This document shows, in pieces, positions 5,920 to 8,089 of a DNA stretch of 8,089 bases; position 1 is the first letter of the stretch; the number at the start of each line of letters is the position of its first letter. The notes beneath the pieces are model-generated. The model worked only from the letters and a program-made list of their open reading frames with translations, did no database searches and was not told the DNA's origin. Source of the stretch: Blastocatellia bacterium (lineage in GTDB: Bacteria; Acidobacteriota; Blastocatellia; Pyrinomonadales; Pyrinomonadaceae). The DNA lies in the NCBI GenBank assembly GCA_003175865.1, contig PSRF01000351.1, forward strand, positions 1 through 8,089, given 5' to 3'. A program made the translations under genes and the position numbers.

Positions 5920-7425
5920 TTAATTCAATTCTGTAAAACCCAGTTCGATGGTGCGAGTCACAAGCAAAACAAAATCTTCGAGGTTGAACTGTTCTGGAAT
6001 TCCGCCCTTTGCTGCTGCCTCACCATAAATTTCTGCCAGAGTAGTTTTGCCGTCCAGTCGAGTCAACAGTGGCACCATCCATGACTCAAACCTCGCTCGC
6101 GCTGGGAATGGTTTGTCGACGTCAAACAGAAAGTCCGCTGGAACAAGTGAACCGTCATGAACGACATGTGTAACTTTGACCTCGAGTCGAGGCGCCAGAG
6201 TGGGTGTTCCTTTCCTGAGGTCTTGAAGGAAATTGGGTTGTAAAGTTTGGTCGTGGAGCAGGAATGCCCGTTCGAAATCTACTCCCTCGGTGTTTTCACC
6301 TAATTGTTTCCGAACGGTCAACGGTTCACCACGCCGGGACCTGCGTCTTAGATAAAGTGCTCCAAGGGGCATCTTAATAATTCCTGCGTGCTCATACTCT
6401 GAACGAATCGTCTCGAGTTTTTCTTCATCTACGTCTGAATACCGCTGTATCAGGTTCTCAAGAACTTGTTGTGGATCTCTTATTTCCTGATACGCGAAAA
6501 TAATATCGAAATCAGTGCTCTCTTCGCCTAACCAAAATCGGACACGTTCCTCAAAGCTCATCTTCTCAGTATCAATACCCAAACAGATACAAAAGAAGAA
6601 ACCATCTGGGTCCAAATACTTTGGCAGTGATTGAATAATTCGTTTGACTAGCGAATCGCCGATGGTACCGCCATCACGCCAGATAGCTTTTGCATCAATA
6701 GACGGAACGTACGGTGGATGCGCGACAATACATCCGAATTTTTGATTCTCGACAGCCTGGTAAAGATCTCCGCAAACCACATCGATCGTTGAGACCTGAT
6801 TTAACGCACAATTGAAACGAGCAAACTCTGTGGCGCGTTGCGTGATGTCCGAGGATATGGCGTGGCGACCTGACCGTGATAAGAGAAGCGCCCCAATGCC
6901 AGTACCTGAGCAAAGGTCGAGGGCCGCTCCTTTCCAGTTAGTTGGTAAGAGTTTCAAGAACTGTAGCGTACCGCGAAAGATGGCGGGGAAAACTATGTCT
7001 GATGGAGCTTCAAACGTACTTTCGTCGGGCAGGCTATGTCGATCTGAAGCAATCAGGAAGTTCATGACCGGATAAAGAAAAGCACGAGCGTAAAAGTCGT
7101 CGGTTCCAAATTCGCCGGAGCCGAGGAGTCCCAGCGAAACGAAAGCGTCGACCGTATTTTTGTCAAACACGCGCTCAACTTCGGTTCGAGGGACAAGAGC
7201 AGGCACTAGAAACAAACGAAGCAATAAGCGAAGCTCGTCAGACACTTGAGCCGCTTCTAGTTGGGATTCATTGATCTGGCCTATCTCGGACATGTTAGCC
7301 AGATTGAAAGTGCCACAGATGGTCTGCTCGTTGTAAGAGCAGTTCCTCAATGTCCGCGCCACGCAGGCAAATTCATCAGTGTTCCCAATTCGAATCGGAA
7401 TGTTATCGAGGAAGGTCTGTCGCAT
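5920..7425 (-). CDS. HemK/PrmC-like class I methyltransferase with HPPY motif and C-terminal winged-helix-like tail
   Basis: This is a 501-residue, probably cytosolic protein. Residues about 57-130 form a helical N-terminal domain (RLFLVPALVPR, VDAFVSLGLL, then ASDRHS). The layout, N-terminal domain plus methyltransferase-small domain, resembles the roughly 500-residue methyltransferases of actinobacteria with a DUF7059-type N-terminus. The Rossmann core has motif I DLCSGTGIG (170-178), acidic Asp193, GDL (219-221) and VAHPPYVPS (234-242), where the usual catalytic Asn/Asp-Pro-Pro-Tyr is His-Pro-Pro-Tyr, followed by RDGGTIGDSLVKRII (250-264). The C-terminal 56 residues, with PLLTRLDGKTTLAEIY and TIELGFTEL, look like a PqqD-like or winged-helix module. 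GAGG lies 9 nt before the ATG; Met45 is a weaker alternative start without a ribosome binding site. N-methylation of an amide or of a protein/peptide side chain is plausible; the substrate is unknown. The 85-residue gene follows 22 nt downstream. Confidence 0.87.
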   Translation of the reverse strand: MRQTFLDNIPIRIGNTDEFACVARTLRNCSYNEQTICGTFNLANMSEIGQINESQLEAAQVSDELRLLLRLFLVPALVPRTEVERVFDKNTVDAFVSLGLLGSGEFGTDDFYARAFLYPVMNFLIASDRHSLPDESTFEAPSDIVFPAIFRGTLQFLKLLPTNWKGAALDLCSGTGIGALLLSRSGRHAISSDITQRATEFARFNCALNQVSTIDVVCGDLYQAVENQKFGCIVAHPPYVPSIDAKAIWRDGGTIGDSLVKRIIQSLPKYLDPDGFFFCICLGIDTEKMSFEERVRFWLGEESTDFDIIFAYQEIRDPQQVLENLIQRYSDVDEEKLETIRSEYEHAGIIKMPLGALYLRRRSRRGEPLTVRKQLGENTEGVDFERAFLLHDQTLQPNFLQDLRKGTPTLAPRLEVKVTHVVHDGSLVPADFLFDVDKPFPARARFESWMVPLLTRLDGKTTLAEIYGEAAAKGGIPEQFNLEDFVLLVTRTIELGFTELN

Positions 7426-7505
7426 TGTGCTAAACCTCGTGATCTAATAGCCAGAAAAGTGATCAAGAGGATCCCCTCTAAGTGTTAGGCGGCCCACTTA
7501 ATTTA

Positions 7506-7535
7506 TTGACAAGCTGCGGTTTTGCCTTGTAGGCT
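7506..7535 (+). promoter_or_regulatory. Possible sigma-70-type promoter for the gene at the window end
   Basis: A perfect TTGACA (7506-7511) is followed after 18 nt by TAGGCT (7530-7535), which keeps the T, A and final T most important in a -10 element but is otherwise poor. It would give a leader of about 70 nt before the ATG at 7614. This is a pattern match only. Confidence 0.28.
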
Positions 7536-7613
7536 TCTGCCACTTAACAGTCTGACATCTTGACTTCGCCTTGCTGGCTTCCTTTCATCCTAGTATCAGG
7601 AGTGCAACCTTAA

Positions 7614-8089
7614 ATGCCAGAAGATTACAGCACTCAGCGTCTCCTCGTTTTGAGAAAATCGACGCGTGCCGTCTCAGACCTTTTGCGCAGCCAAATGAAG
7701 GAGTATTTGTCCACGCTTGCGCCCCTCTTTCGTCCGCGCACTGTATTGGGTAATTATGTCGAAGCCCATTCGTATGAAGTTTCTTCAACGGCCGAAAAGC
7801 CGTTTAAAGATTTAAAAGAACTCTATCAGAAGATCAGCCGTTCAAAAACGTATCAGTTGCCAGCCGAGTTGAGAACACCGTTAGAGGTGATTAATAACCA
7901 GCTGGAGATGACACCGGTCGAATATCAATACGTAGTGCCCGGAAACAAGTCCATTGTTGTTACGTCTCCTTTAAAGTGGGCCTTAACCTACAGGGGCTTC
8001 GGACCCATGCGTTTCCGGGAAGTTTTGCTCAACAGCAATCGATCTAGTGACGAGTTACAGCAATTTGTTTTGCACTACTTAATGATGCA
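7614..8089 (+). CDS. Unrecognised protein, 3' end beyond window (first 158 residues)
   Basis: An open frame runs without a stop from the ATG at 7614 to the window end (158 codons plus 2 nt). AGGAG (7598-7602) lies 11 nt before the ATG, and an in-frame TAA directly precedes it, so this is the first possible start. The product begins MPEDYSTQRLLVLRKSTRAV. It has a predominantly helical, charged N-terminus (LLRSQMKEYLSTLAPLFRP), then a K-rich helix (KPFKDLKELYQKI), a segment PVEYQYVVPGNKSIVVTSP that looks like beta-strands, and further helix near the end (DELQQFVLHYLMM). There is no signal peptide or membrane helix, so it is probably cytosolic or part of a particle. I do not recognise the family. 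It is divergent from the 501-residue methyltransferase across 188 bp. Confidence 0.72.
   Translation, partial: MPEDYSTQRLLVLRKSTRAVSDLLRSQMKEYLSTLAPLFRPRTVLGNYVEAHSYEVSSTAEKPFKDLKELYQKISRSKTYQLPAELRTPLEVINNQLEMTPVEYQYVVPGNKSIVVTSPLKWALTYRGFGPMRFREVLLNSNRSSDELQQFVLHYLMM

Noticed and set aside
7465..7500. Small inverted repeats (GAGG..CCTC; TAAGTG..CACTTA) upstream of the HPPY methyltransferase
   Set aside because: Stems of 4-6 pairs with ordinary loops are common by chance; there is no U-tract or known operator pattern.

Overview
The window looks like chromosomal DNA of a free-living, Gram-negative-type bacterium with roughly 50% GC. The exported beta-barrel-like protein implies an outer membrane. 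The bacterial topoisomerase IB, the YwiC-like protein and many hypothetical genes fit an environmental lineage such as Acidobacteriota (Blastocatellia/Pyrinomonadaceae-like). That lineage guess is inference from general flavour, not a marker gene. I see no rRNA, tRNA, CRISPR array, insertion sequence or phage gene.

Layout. (a) Positions 24-1580, minus strand: a c-di-AMP (ydaO/yuaA-type) riboswitch aptamer, a strong intrinsic terminator, then three genes: a small two-helix membrane protein, a 64-residue acidic protein, and an exported beta-barrel-like protein. The first two genes are 12 nt apart and the third follows 62 nt later, so they plausibly form one leader-controlled unit. (b) Positions 1581-1965: non-coding DNA. 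It holds an imperfect inverted repeat built from CTTTGTAC-like words and a plus-strand two-hairpin structure. The first of those hairpins has 15 pairs, three of them G-U, and the second looks like a terminator, so this is a candidate small RNA gene. (c) Positions 1966-4041: a divergent pair, a YwiC-like polytopic membrane protein (minus) and a type IB DNA topoisomerase with its whole catalytic set (plus). (d) Positions 4082-7425: a two-methyltransferase island. A 517-residue methyltransferase related in layout to the 'methyltransferase regulatory domain'/protein-lysine methyltransferase group runs on the plus strand. It meets, with only 4 nt between stop codons, a minus-strand pair: a 501-residue HemK/PrmC-like methyltransferase with HPPY in place of NPPY, and an 85-residue coiled-coil protein. 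(e) Positions 7614-8089, plus strand: the 5' part of an unrecognised gene that runs off the window end; it has an AGGAG ribosome binding site and an in-frame stop directly before its ATG.

The strongest points are the riboswitch, which places unknown envelope genes under apparent c-di-AMP control, and the candidate non-coding RNA with wobble pairs that make sense only on one strand. The methyltransferase island is also of interest: both enzymes end in a similar short 'LDG...I...LG' helical or winged-helix-like tail, which suggests protein or peptide substrates, although the substrate cannot be read from sequence.
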